A stretch of 30,937 bases of DNA from Micromonosporaceae bacterium. Its GTDB lineage: Bacteria; Actinomycetota; Actinomycetes; Mycobacteriales; Micromonosporaceae. Made by a program: the position numbers and the translations under genes. Below are positions 15,039 through 23,528 of the stretch, piece after piece. Below the pieces are notes generated by a model, which had not been told where the DNA came from, did not search any database, and saw only the letters and a list, made by a program, of their open reading frames with translations. The first letter of the stretch is position 1, and each line of letters opens with the position of its first letter. The stretch is taken from contig DPJL01000007.1 in assembly GCA_003543035.1 (NCBI GenBank), forward strand, positions 18,765 to 49,701, given 5' to 3'.

Positions 15039-15981
15039 AAAGAAGCTACTGGGCATTCTCGCCGGGCCATGGCTCGCTCAGGCGGTTTACGCAGTGGTGA
15101 AGCTCGGTGTGCCGGACCTTCTCGCGGAAGGTCCGGCCACCGCGTCTTCACTCTCGGCAGCCACCGGCGCGGATCAGGGTGCGCTGACTCGACTCCTGCG
15201 CGCCCTTTGCAGCGCGGGCATCTTCACGCAACCGACGCCGGGCACCTTCGCCTTGACGGCCACGGGTGACCTGTTGCGAGCGGACGTGCCAGGGTCCGTG
15301 CGGCTCAACGCCCTCATGCAAGGCGACGAGGTCTTCCGCTCCTTCTCCGAAATCATGCATACGGTACTGGGCAAAGGCCCCGCCTTCGAAAAGGTCTACG
15401 GCTACCCGTTCTACGACTACCTTGAGCGCAATCCTGAAGCGGCGCACACCTTCACCGCGTCGATGGCCGATCAGAAGCCACCGGAGGCACTGGCCACCTG
15501 TGACCTCAGTTGGGCTTCCACGATTGTCGACATCGGGGGAGGCGACGGTGGGTTATTGCTATCCCTGCTCGAGCCGCATCAGCTGGGAGTCCTGGTGGAA
15601 CTCCCATCGGCGATGGTTCACGCGCGGGAAAGGCTGGCCCCACTGGGGGACCGGGTTTCCTTGGTGGAAGGCAGCTTTTTTGATCCGGTACCCCCGGATG
15701 GTGATGTTTATGTTCTTTGCCGAGTGCTGCACAACTGGAGCGACGAGAACGCGGGCCTGATCCTGCAACGGATTCGGGAGGCCATCCCGCCGCACGGGCG
15801 CCTGGTGGTGCTGGAGGATTTCCTGACCGAGCAGGGCGGCGGCATGGTGGATCTGCTGATGCTCGTGACGCTGGAAGGCCGCGACCGCACTTCGGCTGAA
15901 TATCAGGAGCTGTTGCAGCGCAATGGGTTCAAGGTCGTGGAAGAGCGGCCCGGGGTGCTGGAGGCCGTACGTGGAAGCTGA
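15028..15981 (+). CDS. SAM-dependent O-methyltransferase (acetylserotonin OMT type)
   Basis: Methyltransferase of about 317 residues with a winged-helix dimerisation domain (about 15-90, ALTRLLRALCSAGIF) and a Rossmann SAM domain starting at IVDIGGGDGG (166-175). CRVLHNWSDE holds the catalytic-base histidine (about H235) typical of O-methyltransferases acting on phenols, so methylation of the 4-hydroxyphenyl group or of an enol is plausible. The family also contains members that do not methylate. The ATG at 15028 overlaps the DUF3050 stop by 11 bases, with no strong RBS of its own. The E1-alpha start overlaps its end by 11 bases. Confidence 0.87.
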   Translation: MLARKKLLGILAGPWLAQAVYAVVKLGVPDLLAEGPATASSLSAATGADQGALTRLLRALCSAGIFTQPTPGTFALTATGDLLRADVPGSVRLNALMQGDEVFRSFSEIMHTVLGKGPAFEKVYGYPFYDYLERNPEAAHTFTASMADQKPPEALATCDLSWASTIVDIGGGDGGLLLSLLEPHQLGVLVELPSAMVHARERLAPLGDRVSLVEGSFFDPVPPDGDVYVLCRVLHNWSDENAGLILQRIREAIPPHGRLVVLEDFLTEQGGGMVDLLMLVTLEGRDRTSAEYQELLQRNGFKVVEERPGVLEAVRGS

Positions 15982-16915
15982 ACTCTATCGCACCGTGCGG
16001 CTGATCCGGCGCTTCGAGGAGCGGTGCATCGAGCTGGTGAAATCCGGCGACATCATCGGTGGAATCCATCCGTACATCGGGCAGGAAGCCATCGCCGCCG
16101 GAGTGTGTGCGGCGCTGCGCGAGGACGACATCATCACGAGCACCCATCGCGGGCACGGGCACGTGCTCGCCAAGGGCGCGGATCCGGTGCGGATGCTCGC
16201 CGAGTTGTGCGGCAAGGAAACCGGGCTCAATCGCGGACGTGGCGGCTCGATGCACGCCGCCGACTTCAGCAAGGGCATCTTCGGGGCCAACGGAATTGTG
16301 GGTGCGGGCGGCCCGATCGCCACCGGTGCGGCATGGGCTTTCCGGCGGCTGGGCGGTGACCGGGTCGCGGTGAGCTTCTTCGGCGACGGGGCAGTGAGCC
16401 AAGGTGTGCTCCTTGAAGCGCTGAATCTGGCTTCGCTGTGGAAGGTACCGGTCCTGTTCATCTGTGAGAACAACGGCTACGCCACGACTTTGACCGTCGC
16501 TGATAGCGTCGCTGGCACGATTACCGGCCGGGCAACCGCTTTCGGTATCCCGTCGTCCACTGTGGACGGAATGGATCCATCCCTTGTCCACGCGGCGGCC
16601 GCCGATGCCGTTGCCTTGGCCAGAGCCGGTGGTGGGCCATCGTTCATCGAGTGCACTACCTACCGGTTCGACGCCCACCACACCTGGGAGCACAAGGCCC
16701 GCGTTCGCTATCGCACTGAGGACGAGATGGCCGAGGGTAGGTCGCGTGACCCTGTGTCCATTGCTGGAGCACGTCTTTCCGATGCTGTGCGGGAGGAGAT
16801 CGACGCGTCAATCGAGGCTCTGCTCGACGAGGCCGTCGCTTTCGCTTTGAACAGCCCATCGCCCGATCCCTCGACAGCATTGGACTACCTCTATGGCTCG
16901 CCTGTCCTATCTTAA
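15971..16915 (+). CDS. 2-oxoacid dehydrogenase E1 alpha subunit (TPP-dependent)
   Basis: E1-alpha-like protein of about 314 residues. The thiamine pyrophosphate and Mg motif runs from GDG at 138-140 (FFGDGAVSQG) to NN at 167-168 (CENNGYA). Conserved histidines appear in GIHPYIGQEA (H33) and STHRGHGH. With the beta subunit it should decarboxylate a 2-oxoacid and pass the acyl or hydroxyalkyl unit on. The GTG at 15971 overlaps the methyltransferase stop. No lipoyl E2 or E3 gene is present. Candidate substrates from context are 4-hydroxybenzoylformate or 4-hydroxyphenylpyruvate. PglB/PglC of phenylglycine biosynthesis are a known precedent for E1 pairs in such clusters. Confidence 0.88.
   Translation: MEAELYRTVRLIRRFEERCIELVKSGDIIGGIHPYIGQEAIAAGVCAALREDDIITSTHRGHGHVLAKGADPVRMLAELCGKETGLNRGRGGSMHAADFSKGIFGANGIVGAGGPIATGAAWAFRRLGGDRVAVSFFGDGAVSQGVLLEALNLASLWKVPVLFICENNGYATTLTVADSVAGTITGRATAFGIPSSTVDGMDPSLVHAAAADAVALARAGGGPSFIECTTYRFDAHHTWEHKARVRYRTEDEMAEGRSRDPVSIAGARLSDAVREEIDASIEALLDEAVAFALNSPSPDPSTALDYLYGSPVLS
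16555..16567 (+). repeat. 13-bp element GTCCACTGTGGAC, copy 2
   Basis: Exact copy inside the E1-alpha gene, read there as Ser-Thr-Val-Asp codons, as in copy 1. Confidence 0.6.
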
Positions 16916-17861
16916 GGCGCTGCAGCGGGCGCTGAGCGACGAGATGAGCCGCGACGAGTCGGTCTTCGTGCTCGGCGAGGACATCCGCGTGGGCGTGAAC
17001 AACGTGACCACCGGGCTGCTGGCCAAATTCGGCCCGGACCGGGTGGTGGACACCCCGTTGTCGGAGCAGGCTTTCACGAGCTTCGCGACCGGAGCCGCAC
17101 TTGCGGGTCTGCGGCCGGTGATCGAGTTTCAGATCCCGTCGTTGCTCTTCCTGGTGTTCGAGCAGATCGCCAACCAGGCGCACAAATTCTCGCTGATGAC
17201 CGGGGGACAGGCGCGCGTCCCGGTCACCTACTTCGTCCCCGGGTCGGGCTCCAAGACAGGGTGGGCCGGGCAGCACTCCGACCACCCGTATGGCCTGTTC
17301 GCTCACGTCGGGATCAAGACCGTGGTGCCGGCGACCCCGGCCGATGCCTACGGCCTGTTCGCTTCCGCCATCCGTGACGACGACCCGGTGGTGGTGTTCG
17401 CACCCGCTGGGGCGCTTGGCATCCGGGACGACGTGGACTTGGAAGCCTTGGCCCCCGTACCACTGGGACAGGGTCGAGTCCACGCGAGCGGCTCTGATCT
17501 CACGGTGGTCGCGATTGGGCACCTTCTGCCAACCGCACTCGCTGTGCGGGATCAGCTGGCGGACGAAATCTCCATCGAGGTATGGGATCCGCGTACTCTG
17601 TATCCGTTCGACTGGCCCGGGCTCGCCGCGTCGGTGAACAAGACCGGACGACTCGTAGTTGTCGACGACTCCAACCGCCACTGCGGGATCGCAGGTGAGA
17701 TCCTGGCCACCGCGGCCGAGCAGATGCAATTGGTTGCCCCGCCGCGCCGGGTCACCCGGCCAAGCGGTGCTGTGCTTCCCTTTGCGCTCGAGCTTGATCT
17801 CGCCTTGCAGCCAAACGCGGAACAGTTGGTCACCGCGATCCGCGAGGTGGCCAAGAGTTAG
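16893..17861 (+). CDS. 2-oxoacid dehydrogenase E1 beta subunit
   Basis: E1-beta-like protein of 322 residues, full length for the family. Key features are VLGEDIRVG, the TPP-activating glutamate in DTPLSEQAF (E58), an active-site region with TGWAGQHSDHPYG (H128, where many homologues have GQHSQS), and the C-terminal transketolase domain with VVVDDSNRHCGIAGEI. The ATG lies 23 bases inside the alpha gene, so the subunits are coupled for 1:1 assembly into an alpha2beta2 enzyme. It is the last gene of the hmaS operon, and its stop overlaps the convergent SGNH gene by four bases. Confidence 0.88.
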   Translation: MARLSYLKALQRALSDEMSRDESVFVLGEDIRVGVNNVTTGLLAKFGPDRVVDTPLSEQAFTSFATGAALAGLRPVIEFQIPSLLFLVFEQIANQAHKFSLMTGGQARVPVTYFVPGSGSKTGWAGQHSDHPYGLFAHVGIKTVVPATPADAYGLFASAIRDDDPVVVFAPAGALGIRDDVDLEALAPVPLGQGRVHASGSDLTVVAIGHLLPTALAVRDQLADEISIEVWDPRTLYPFDWPGLAASVNKTGRLVVVDDSNRHCGIAGEILATAAEQMQLVAPPRRVTRPSGAVLPFALELDLALQPNAEQLVTAIREVAKS

Positions 17862-18532
17862 CTGTTGCCGAGATGCACACCGAGGCGGCGGACGGTCTCG
17901 GCGGCGCAGATCTGGTGGCTGCGCATGTTTCCGTGCAGGCCGTCGGCGCTATACATGGCCGGATCGCTCTCGGCCGGGTGGCCGGTGCAGTAGATGTGAA
18001 TCGTTCCCATGCGTTTTGCCAGCGCTGCCGTGTGTTGGGCAAATCGCTGCATCCTCGCGCCAACCACCTCGCGCACCTTCTCGGGGAACGCGGGCGCATG
18101 CGAGATGTCGAAGATGCTTACGGTGATGACGTCGGCTCCGGCCTCCTGCAGCGCCGCAACGATCGCGGCGATCGCCTCATCGACCGCGTCAGCATCGTAC
18201 GAAGACTTCAACGCATCATTGCCACCGCAGACGACCAGGGCGAGATCGGGGTTGAAGGCCAGGGCCGGCTCCAATTGGGCGGCAAGCACTTCGGCCGCCC
18301 TGAGGTCGCGCTGCCCTAGGTTGAGGTATTGCAGATCCGATTGCTGGGCCCGCAACTCGGCCGCGATGCGATCGCACCAGGGAAGCTCGCTGTAGCCGGG
18401 AACGCGATCGCCCAGACCCTGCGCCACACTGTCCCCGAGGACCACAAAACGCTTCCACGGATGCCCCGCCAGCAAGGTCGCGGACTCGTTGGTGCGCAAG
18501 CAAAAAGGATCGTCGGCCTCGGCGGGTGACAT
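17858..18532 (-). CDS. SGNH/GDSL-family hydrolase, cytoplasmic
   Basis: About 224 residues with the four SGNH blocks: Ser35 in GDSVAQG, the glycine region NLGQRDLRAAEV, Asn105 in CGGND, and the Asp197/His200 pair in SADGLHGN. It should cleave or form an ester on an unknown substrate. No signal peptide is visible, unlike the secreted SGNH protein at 22254. The ATG at 18530-18532 (MSPAEADDP) is chosen over the upstream open frame to 18607, which would run into the divergent gene. The two divergent starts are only 9 bases apart, so transcripts are probably leaderless or nearly so. Confidence 0.83.
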   Translation of the reverse strand: MSPAEADDPFCLRTNESATLLAGHPWKRFVVLGDSVAQGLGDRVPGYSELPWCDRIAAELRAQQSDLQYLNLGQRDLRAAEVLAAQLEPALAFNPDLALVVCGGNDALKSSYDADAVDEAIAAIVAALQEAGADVITVSIFDISHAPAFPEKVREVVGARMQRFAQHTAALAKRMGTIHIYCTGHPAESDPAMYSADGLHGNMRSHQICAAETVRRLGVHLGNS

Positions 18533-18548
18533 GGTTAGATTATGCGCG
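18533..18548. promoter_or_regulatory. Possible overlapping divergent -10 elements
   Basis: TAGATT (18536-18541) on the plus strand and TAATCT (18542-18537) on the minus strand overlap between the two divergent starts. A plus-strand transcript starting about six bases downstream would begin near the in-frame GTG at 18548, suggesting leaderless translation. No convincing -35 boxes were found. Confidence 0.3.
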
Positions 18549-19126
18549 TGGACCCACGTGAATTCGACCGCCTGGTGTTGGAATCGATCGACCCCATCGT
18601 GGCGCAAATAACATCCGACCAGTTGAATCTTCCGACTCCCTGCACCGGATGGGATCTCGGCGAGCTAATGCGCCACATGATTGGCCAGCACCGTGGTTTC
18701 GCCGCCGCGGCTCGCCTGGAGCCGGCCGACCCTCAGGTCTGGGAAGAGGTGACACTCGGCCCGGATCCCTATGCCACCTATCGGGAGTCTGCCCAGGAGG
18801 TGACGCAAAGCTTTGCGCGGCCTGATCTGAGCGATCACAGCATCGAAATCCACGGCTACGGAGTCATCCCGGCCCCGATCACCATGCAGATGCATGCGGT
18901 GGACTACCTGGCTCACGGATGGGACGTAGCCAAGACCATCGGCGCCGACCCCACCTTGGACGCCGCTCTTTGTGAGCACGGCTTAAAGATCGCGCTGCGG
19001 TGGCCGGAAAACGCGTTCAGCAAAGGGGATCCCTTCGCCGCACACGTTTCGGTGCCCGACGACGCTCCGGTGGATCAGCGGCTGATGGCCTACCTCGGCC
19101 GCGACCCTAACTGGACTGCGCGCTGA
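18542..19126 (+). CDS. DinB-superfamily protein, TIGR03086 / mycothiol-dependent isomerase type
   Basis: 194-residue four-helix protein. It shows the family opening LPTPCTGWDLGELMRHMIGQH, with a candidate metal-binding His (about H45), and a central HAVDYLAHGWDVAKTIG segment supplying further His/Asp ligands. Relatives include mycothiol-dependent maleylpyruvate isomerase, but many members have no known reaction. The C-terminal sterol-carrier-like domain of true isomerases is absent. The ATG at 18542 is used; a GTG at 18548 is an equally possible leaderless start. Its 3' end overlaps the convergent MFS gene by 20 bases. Whether it serves the cluster, for example in thiol-linked detoxification, cannot be told. 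Confidence 0.8.
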   Translation: MRVDPREFDRLVLESIDPIVAQITSDQLNLPTPCTGWDLGELMRHMIGQHRGFAAAARLEPADPQVWEEVTLGPDPYATYRESAQEVTQSFARPDLSDHSIEIHGYGVIPAPITMQMHAVDYLAHGWDVAKTIGADPTLDAALCEHGLKIALRWPENAFSKGDPFAAHVSVPDDAPVDQRLMAYLGRDPNWTAR

Positions 19127-20594
19127 CCTCCGTGGGAGAGGGTTGGCCGTCGCGTGGTTTGGGGGCGGGGCGGTGGGTTTCCGTGATTTCCACCATCTCG
19201 GTCAGCCCAGCCAGTTTGGCTTCCAGCTCGGAGAGCTCGTTGCGCATCCGCTCGGCTTGGCGGGAGGCCTCGTTCTGATCGGTGGTCAACGCCTTTTCGA
19301 CGCTGTCCTGAACCCCTGGTACATCAAGCAGTGCCAACATGCTCAACGCCTCCGCCGACTTCACGAGATGGCGGCTGCCGAGTAGGGCGCGGCCGCGGCG
19401 TACCTCAACGAGCCACTGCCCGTTGGCATAGGCGAGCGTCACAGTCAGGCGCGCGGGCAACTTCGCTTGATCTGTCAGCGTTACCGGTGCGTCCGGCAGC
19501 AACTGACGCCAGGTGCGGAAGGCGAAAACCGGGATCAGCATGGCGATCAGGAAGCCACCGGCGGCGACCCCAAGCCCGGTCAGGACGGTGGAACGGCCGA
19601 GGAACCATGCGGCGGCACAGGTGCCGAGCGGGATCCCTACGTACGCCACGCTCGAAAGCATTCCGTCGACCCGGGAACGCAGGGAGGCCGGGACGTGCTC
19701 CGACAACAGCGTGCTTGTCACCGGGATGACCGAAGCGGTGGCGATGCCGGCCACAAATGCGGCCGTGACCACGAGCAGCAGCGCAGGTGGCCGATCGGCT
19801 AGGAGGAATACGACTGCGCCACCGACCAGGCAGCCGAGGCCGAGCATGAGGATGCGAGCCACACCCCGAATGAGACCGGCAAAGGTCACGCCCGCCCCGA
19901 GCAGGCCGAGCATGAACATCGCGGCGATCAGACCGAGCAACTGCGGCGAACGCGTGACATCACGAACCCAGATCACTACCAGCACCACGGCTGCCGCTTG
20001 GGCGAAAAGGTTGGTGGCGAACAGGGTCAGGGCGAGTCTGCGTACCAGCGGATCGGATTGAAGCTCAACGACTGAGCCGGTCACAGCCGCATCGTCCTTG
20101 GCCACCACGGGCGTGGGCGTGACGATCAGAAGAATCGCGGAAACCGCGAACACCATCGCGTTGGCCCACAACGCACCCACGGGGCCGAGCCACATTGCCG
20201 CCGCGCCGACCCCAGCACCGGCGAGGAACATGAGCACCCGGGCGAGACCCTCACGCTTAGGTCTGTCCTCATTGGACGAAACTGTTGTCAACGCCGGAGC
20301 ACGATCTCCGAAGCCTCGCAGCGCACCAAGCACGGCCGCCAGCGCGGCGAACACCACCACGTTGCCGGGGTAGAAGGCGATTGCCCCCAACGCCAGCATG
20401 CTGAGCAGATCGGCGGCAAGGGGAGCCGCCGGCAGGCGCTCGGCCAGTTGCCGGAACAGCACATAGGTAAGCAACTGTGCGCCCGCCACCAATGCCACGT
20501 CACGCAGCTCCGGCGAATTCGCCAGCATCAGCCAAGCAAGTACCAGGAACGAAATTCGCGTGCCCAGAGCCGAAATCGCGGCCTGTACCGTCAT
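19107..20594 (-). CDS. MFS exporter with extra C-terminal soluble domain
   Basis: 495-residue membrane protein. Residues about 1-365 hold roughly ten to twelve hydrophobic helices with an MFS_3-like pattern, including SEHVPASLRSRVDGMLSS in a cytoplasmic loop. Residues about 366-495 form an unusual soluble tail: a beta-rich part (TVTLAYANGQWLVEVRRG), a charged helix (QAERMRNELSELEAKLAGL) likely to be a coiled coil, and a Pro/Ser-rich end. The tail is homologous to the 117-residue protein at 4878-5231. The ATG overlaps the stop of the ligase gene (ATGA), so the two are coupled. The likely role is export of, or self-resistance to, the cluster product. Confidence 0.85.
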   Translation of the reverse strand: MTVQAAISALGTRISFLVLAWLMLANSPELRDVALVAGAQLLTYVLFRQLAERLPAAPLAADLLSMLALGAIAFYPGNVVVFAALAAVLGALRGFGDRAPALTTVSSNEDRPKREGLARVLMFLAGAGVGAAAMWLGPVGALWANAMVFAVSAILLIVTPTPVVAKDDAAVTGSVVELQSDPLVRRLALTLFATNLFAQAAAVVLVVIWVRDVTRSPQLLGLIAAMFMLGLLGAGVTFAGLIRGVARILMLGLGCLVGGAVVFLLADRPPALLLVVTAAFVAGIATASVIPVTSTLLSEHVPASLRSRVDGMLSSVAYVGIPLGTCAAAWFLGRSTVLTGLGVAAGGFLIAMLIPVFAFRTWRQLLPDAPVTLTDQAKLPARLTVTLAYANGQWLVEVRRGRALLGSRHLVKSAEALSMLALLDVPGVQDSVEKALTTDQNEASRQAERMRNELSELEAKLAGLTEMVEITETHRPAPKPRDGQPSPTEVSAQSS

Positions 20595-22135
20595 GAGCTC
20601 ACCCGGGAGAGGTAAAGGGCGCGCAGCGCCTTCTTGTCGACTTTGCCGGACACGGTCAGTGGGAACTCGTCGATGAATTCCACCTGCCTGGGCGCCCAGG
20701 ACTCGTTCAAGGCCGCGACGGCCAGTTTGCGAAGCTGTTCAGGCGTCACACTGGCTCCCGGGCTGACCACGACATAGGCGTGGACCATCTCGCCCCACTC
20801 GTCGTGTGGCACCCCGATCACAGTGGCCGCCCGCACCTGCGGGTGCGAAGAAAGGGCGTCCTCGACCGGGCGGCAGAAGATGTTGCCGCTGCCGTAGCCG
20901 GTGACGATCATGTCCTTGACTCTGTCCAAAATGTACAGATAGCCGTCCTGGTCGAGCTTGCCGACATCGCCTGTGCGCAACCATCCGTCGATGATGGTAT
21001 CGGCGGTCAGCTGCGGCTCGCCCCAGTAGCCTTCCATGATGAGCGATCCGGAAACCCAGATTTCGCCCACCTCGCCGGTGGCCATGGCCTTGCCGTCCTC
21101 GTCGCGGATCTCGACCTTCACGTCGCCGTAGGGAAGGCCGCATGAGGTCAGCCGCTCCGGATGGTCGGGGTCGATGTCGACATTGGGCATCGCCGAAATG
21201 AAGGGGGACTCGCTCATGCCGTAGACGATTCGTACGGCGGAGCCGAACCGATCGATCGCCTCGGTCAGCCGATCCGGCGAGGTGTTGGCTCCTGCGACGG
21301 TCATCGAGTTGAGGCTGCTCATGTCTGTTCGCTGGAGCTGTGGATCGTCGAGCAACTTATATAGCAGTGGCGGAGCCAGCAGCGTGCTCGTGATGCGTTC
21401 GCTCTCGATGGTCTCCATGAACGGCCCGAATTCGATACCGTCGTGCAGGAACAGCGTCCCGCCGGTGAACAGTGTCATGAGTGCGGCGGTCTGCGAGCTG
21501 ACATGCCAGGTGCCCGAGACGAGCAGGTGCCGGATCTGTGGCTGCCCGCTCGCGAGATAAAGCTCAGAGAGCGTGTGCAACGCCTGGAAGAACCGGTGCC
21601 CGTGATGGACGAGCTTCGGATCACCTGTGGTGCCACCGGTTTGGAAGAGCGACTGGGGCTCACTGGTGATCGAGTCGGGATCGAAGGGGAGCTCGTCGAC
21701 CGGTGGCACAGCCGTCAGATCCGGGCCGAGACCGTCGGGGCCAAAGCAGAGGACCGGCAGGTTCACGTAGGCGTTGAGCTCCGGCCCGAGTTCGGGGAAT
21801 ACCGTGGCGTCGTAGATGAACGTGTCCACATTGGCGCGGCTAAGCACCTTGTCCCGCGACTGCGCCGGGAAATGACTGGCGATCCACGCCGTCCGGCAGC
21901 CGAGCAGATGCGCGCCGAAGAGCAGGAAGATGTTCTCGGCCGGGTTGCGGGACAGCATTCCTATCGCATGACCGTCGCGAACGCCGTTGTGCCACAGCGC
22001 CGCCGCCATCGTGATGACGCCTTGACGCACTTCCGCATAGCTATACCGGTGCCCGTCGACGCCTACCAGTGCCTCCGCGTCACCATAGGACTCGAACAGC
22101 TCAAGTGCACGCCGAACGTAGTTGGTGTTGTCCAT
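20591..22135 (-). CDS. ANL superfamily acyl-CoA/acyl-ACP ligase (3)
   Basis: 514-residue AMP-forming ligase of the 4-coumarate-CoA or fatty-acyl ligase type. All motifs are complete: A3 QTGGTTGDPK (about 165-174), A5 IVYGMSESPF, A7 LRTGDVGKLDQDGYLYILDR, and the catalytic lysine in LTVSGKVDKK (about K498). It should activate a carboxylic acid for thioester formation. A GGGTGA sequence before the ATG at 22135 is a plausible RBS. It is the first gene of a leftward pair with the exporter. Being transcribed apart from the ketosynthase operon, it may act on a different acid than ligases 1 and 2. Confidence 0.88.
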   Translation of the reverse strand: MDNTNYVRRALELFESYGDAEALVGVDGHRYSYAEVRQGVITMAAALWHNGVRDGHAIGMLSRNPAENIFLLFGAHLLGCRTAWIASHFPAQSRDKVLSRANVDTFIYDATVFPELGPELNAYVNLPVLCFGPDGLGPDLTAVPPVDELPFDPDSITSEPQSLFQTGGTTGDPKLVHHGHRFFQALHTLSELYLASGQPQIRHLLVSGTWHVSSQTAALMTLFTGGTLFLHDGIEFGPFMETIESERITSTLLAPPLLYKLLDDPQLQRTDMSSLNSMTVAGANTSPDRLTEAIDRFGSAVRIVYGMSESPFISAMPNVDIDPDHPERLTSCGLPYGDVKVEIRDEDGKAMATGEVGEIWVSGSLIMEGYWGEPQLTADTIIDGWLRTGDVGKLDQDGYLYILDRVKDMIVTGYGSGNIFCRPVEDALSSHPQVRAATVIGVPHDEWGEMVHAYVVVSPGASVTPEQLRKLAVAALNESWAPRQVEFIDEFPLTVSGKVDKKALRALYLSRVSS

Positions 22136-22253
22136 TGTGTCGTCACCCCTACTTGGTGGTCTCCCAGCCGGACCCTACCGCTCGTTTGGCCTGTCGGCTA
22201 TCGTCCAGTTGAGATATTTCCAATGAGAGATCTCGCTTCTAAACTCTGCGGTT
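22136..22253. promoter_or_regulatory. Divergent promoter region, ligase 3 and GDSL hydrolase
   Basis: This 118-base gap must hold the promoters of both divergent units. TAAACT (22240-22245), eight bases before the hydrolase ATG, is a fair -10 for a nearly leaderless transcript. No matching -35 at normal spacing is evident. TAGGGT on the minus strand is a weak -10 for the ligase. Confidence 0.3.
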
Positions 22254-23528
22254 ATGAGCAACCCCCGCCGGCGGCAGCTGCTGCTTGCCCTCGTCACTCT
22301 TGTCACGGTCGGTTCTACGGCCCTGGTCACCGCGGCAGGCCGCGTTCCGGCGGCCACTGCGGAAGCCTGGATGGCAACGTGGGCAACGGCTCCGGGAGGT
22401 GCGGGGGCCGGCAAGTCCACGACCGGCTTCACCGACCAGACGGTCCGGATGTTCGTGCACACGTCGGTGGGCGGCAGCAAGGTCCGCATTCGACTGTCCA
22501 ACCGGTATGGCAAGAAGCCGCTGACTATCGGCCATGCGACAGTCGGTCTGCCCTTCGGCCCCAATGGCGGGCCGGGCGACCTCAAACCGGGCTCGATCAA
22601 AGACGCGACCTTCTTTGGCCAGCGATCGATCACCATTCCGGTGGGCGGCAACGCTGTCAGCGACGCCGTGGACCTGGAAGTCCCGGCCACGCAGGACATC
22701 GCGGTGTCCCTTTATCTCCCGGTCGAGACCGGGCAGGCGACGTGGCACTGGGCCGCGCAGGAGACCACCTACTTCGGCACCGGCGATCACACGGTGTCCG
22801 CCACCGGCGCTGGAATGCCGGAGACCCGTGGTTCCTGGTTCTTCCTGACCGGCGTGGATGTGTTGAACCGCAACGGAAGAGGCACCATCGCCGTCCTTGG
22901 TGACTCGATCACGGATGGCTTCAAGACGACAGTCAACGCCGACAATCGCTGGACCGACTATCTCGCCGAGCGCCTGAACAAGGAAGCGCCCGAGGGCAAG
23001 GCGCCCGGCGTGGTCAACCTGGGCATGTCGGGCAACCGCACCGGGCTCAACGGCGAGGATATGAATCTGCCGCAACTGGGCGAAAACGCCAGTGCGCGGT
23101 TCCACGACGACGTGCTCGCGCAGCCAGGCGTCAAGACCCTCATCGTCCAGCTTGGCATCAACGACATCTGGATCACCAAGGACAATGCCAACAACATCAT
23201 CGCCCGGCTGCAACAGCTTGCCGCACAGGCGAAACTGGCCGGGCTGAAGGTCGTGATCTGCACGATCATGCCGTGGAACGCCTACTCCTCCGGGCCTGAC
23301 ATCGTCAACTACACCCCGGAGCTGGACTCGATCCGGCTCACCGTGAACTCGTACATCCGCACGGGCAGCGACTACGACGGATACATCGACCTCGACGCTG
23401 CGCTGCGCGATCCGGCCAACCCGACCAAGCTGCGGCCCGACTTCAACAGCGGCGACCACATCCACCCCAACGACGCCGGCAACGAGGCCATGGCCAAAGC
23501 GGTGCCACTGGATCTACTGCTGCAGTGA
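22254..23528 (+). CDS. Secreted SGNH/GDSL hydrolase
   Basis: 424 residues with a signal peptide: RRR at the N-terminus, a hydrophobic stretch about 8-29, and probable cleavage near ATA-EA (about 36). An N-terminal beta-rich domain (about 37-205) precedes the SGNH domain: Ser218 in GDSITDG, the GMSGNRTG block, Asn303 in GINDIW, and Asp401/His404 in GDHIHPND. This two-domain form is common among actinobacterial extracellular lipases and esterases. The start ATG has no good RBS. Its stop overlaps the P450 GTG, so a secreted hydrolase and a cytosolic P450 share one operon. It might process an exported, masked product, or simply be a flanking lipase. Confidence 0.88.
   Translation: MSNPRRRQLLLALVTLVTVGSTALVTAAGRVPAATAEAWMATWATAPGGAGAGKSTTGFTDQTVRMFVHTSVGGSKVRIRLSNRYGKKPLTIGHATVGLPFGPNGGPGDLKPGSIKDATFFGQRSITIPVGGNAVSDAVDLEVPATQDIAVSLYLPVETGQATWHWAAQETTYFGTGDHTVSATGAGMPETRGSWFFLTGVDVLNRNGRGTIAVLGDSITDGFKTTVNADNRWTDYLAERLNKEAPEGKAPGVVNLGMSGNRTGLNGEDMNLPQLGENASARFHDDVLAQPGVKTLIVQLGINDIWITKDNANNIIARLQQLAAQAKLAGLKVVICTIMPWNAYSSGPDIVNYTPELDSIRLTVNSYIRTGSDYDGYIDLDAALRDPANPTKLRPDFNSGDHIHPNDAGNEAMAKAVPLDLLLQ

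Noticed and set aside
21443..22903. 486-codon plus-strand frame spanning ligase 3 and the GDSL gene
   Set aside because: It crosses the divergent promoter region and overlaps two well-supported genes in other frames, with no domain of its own.
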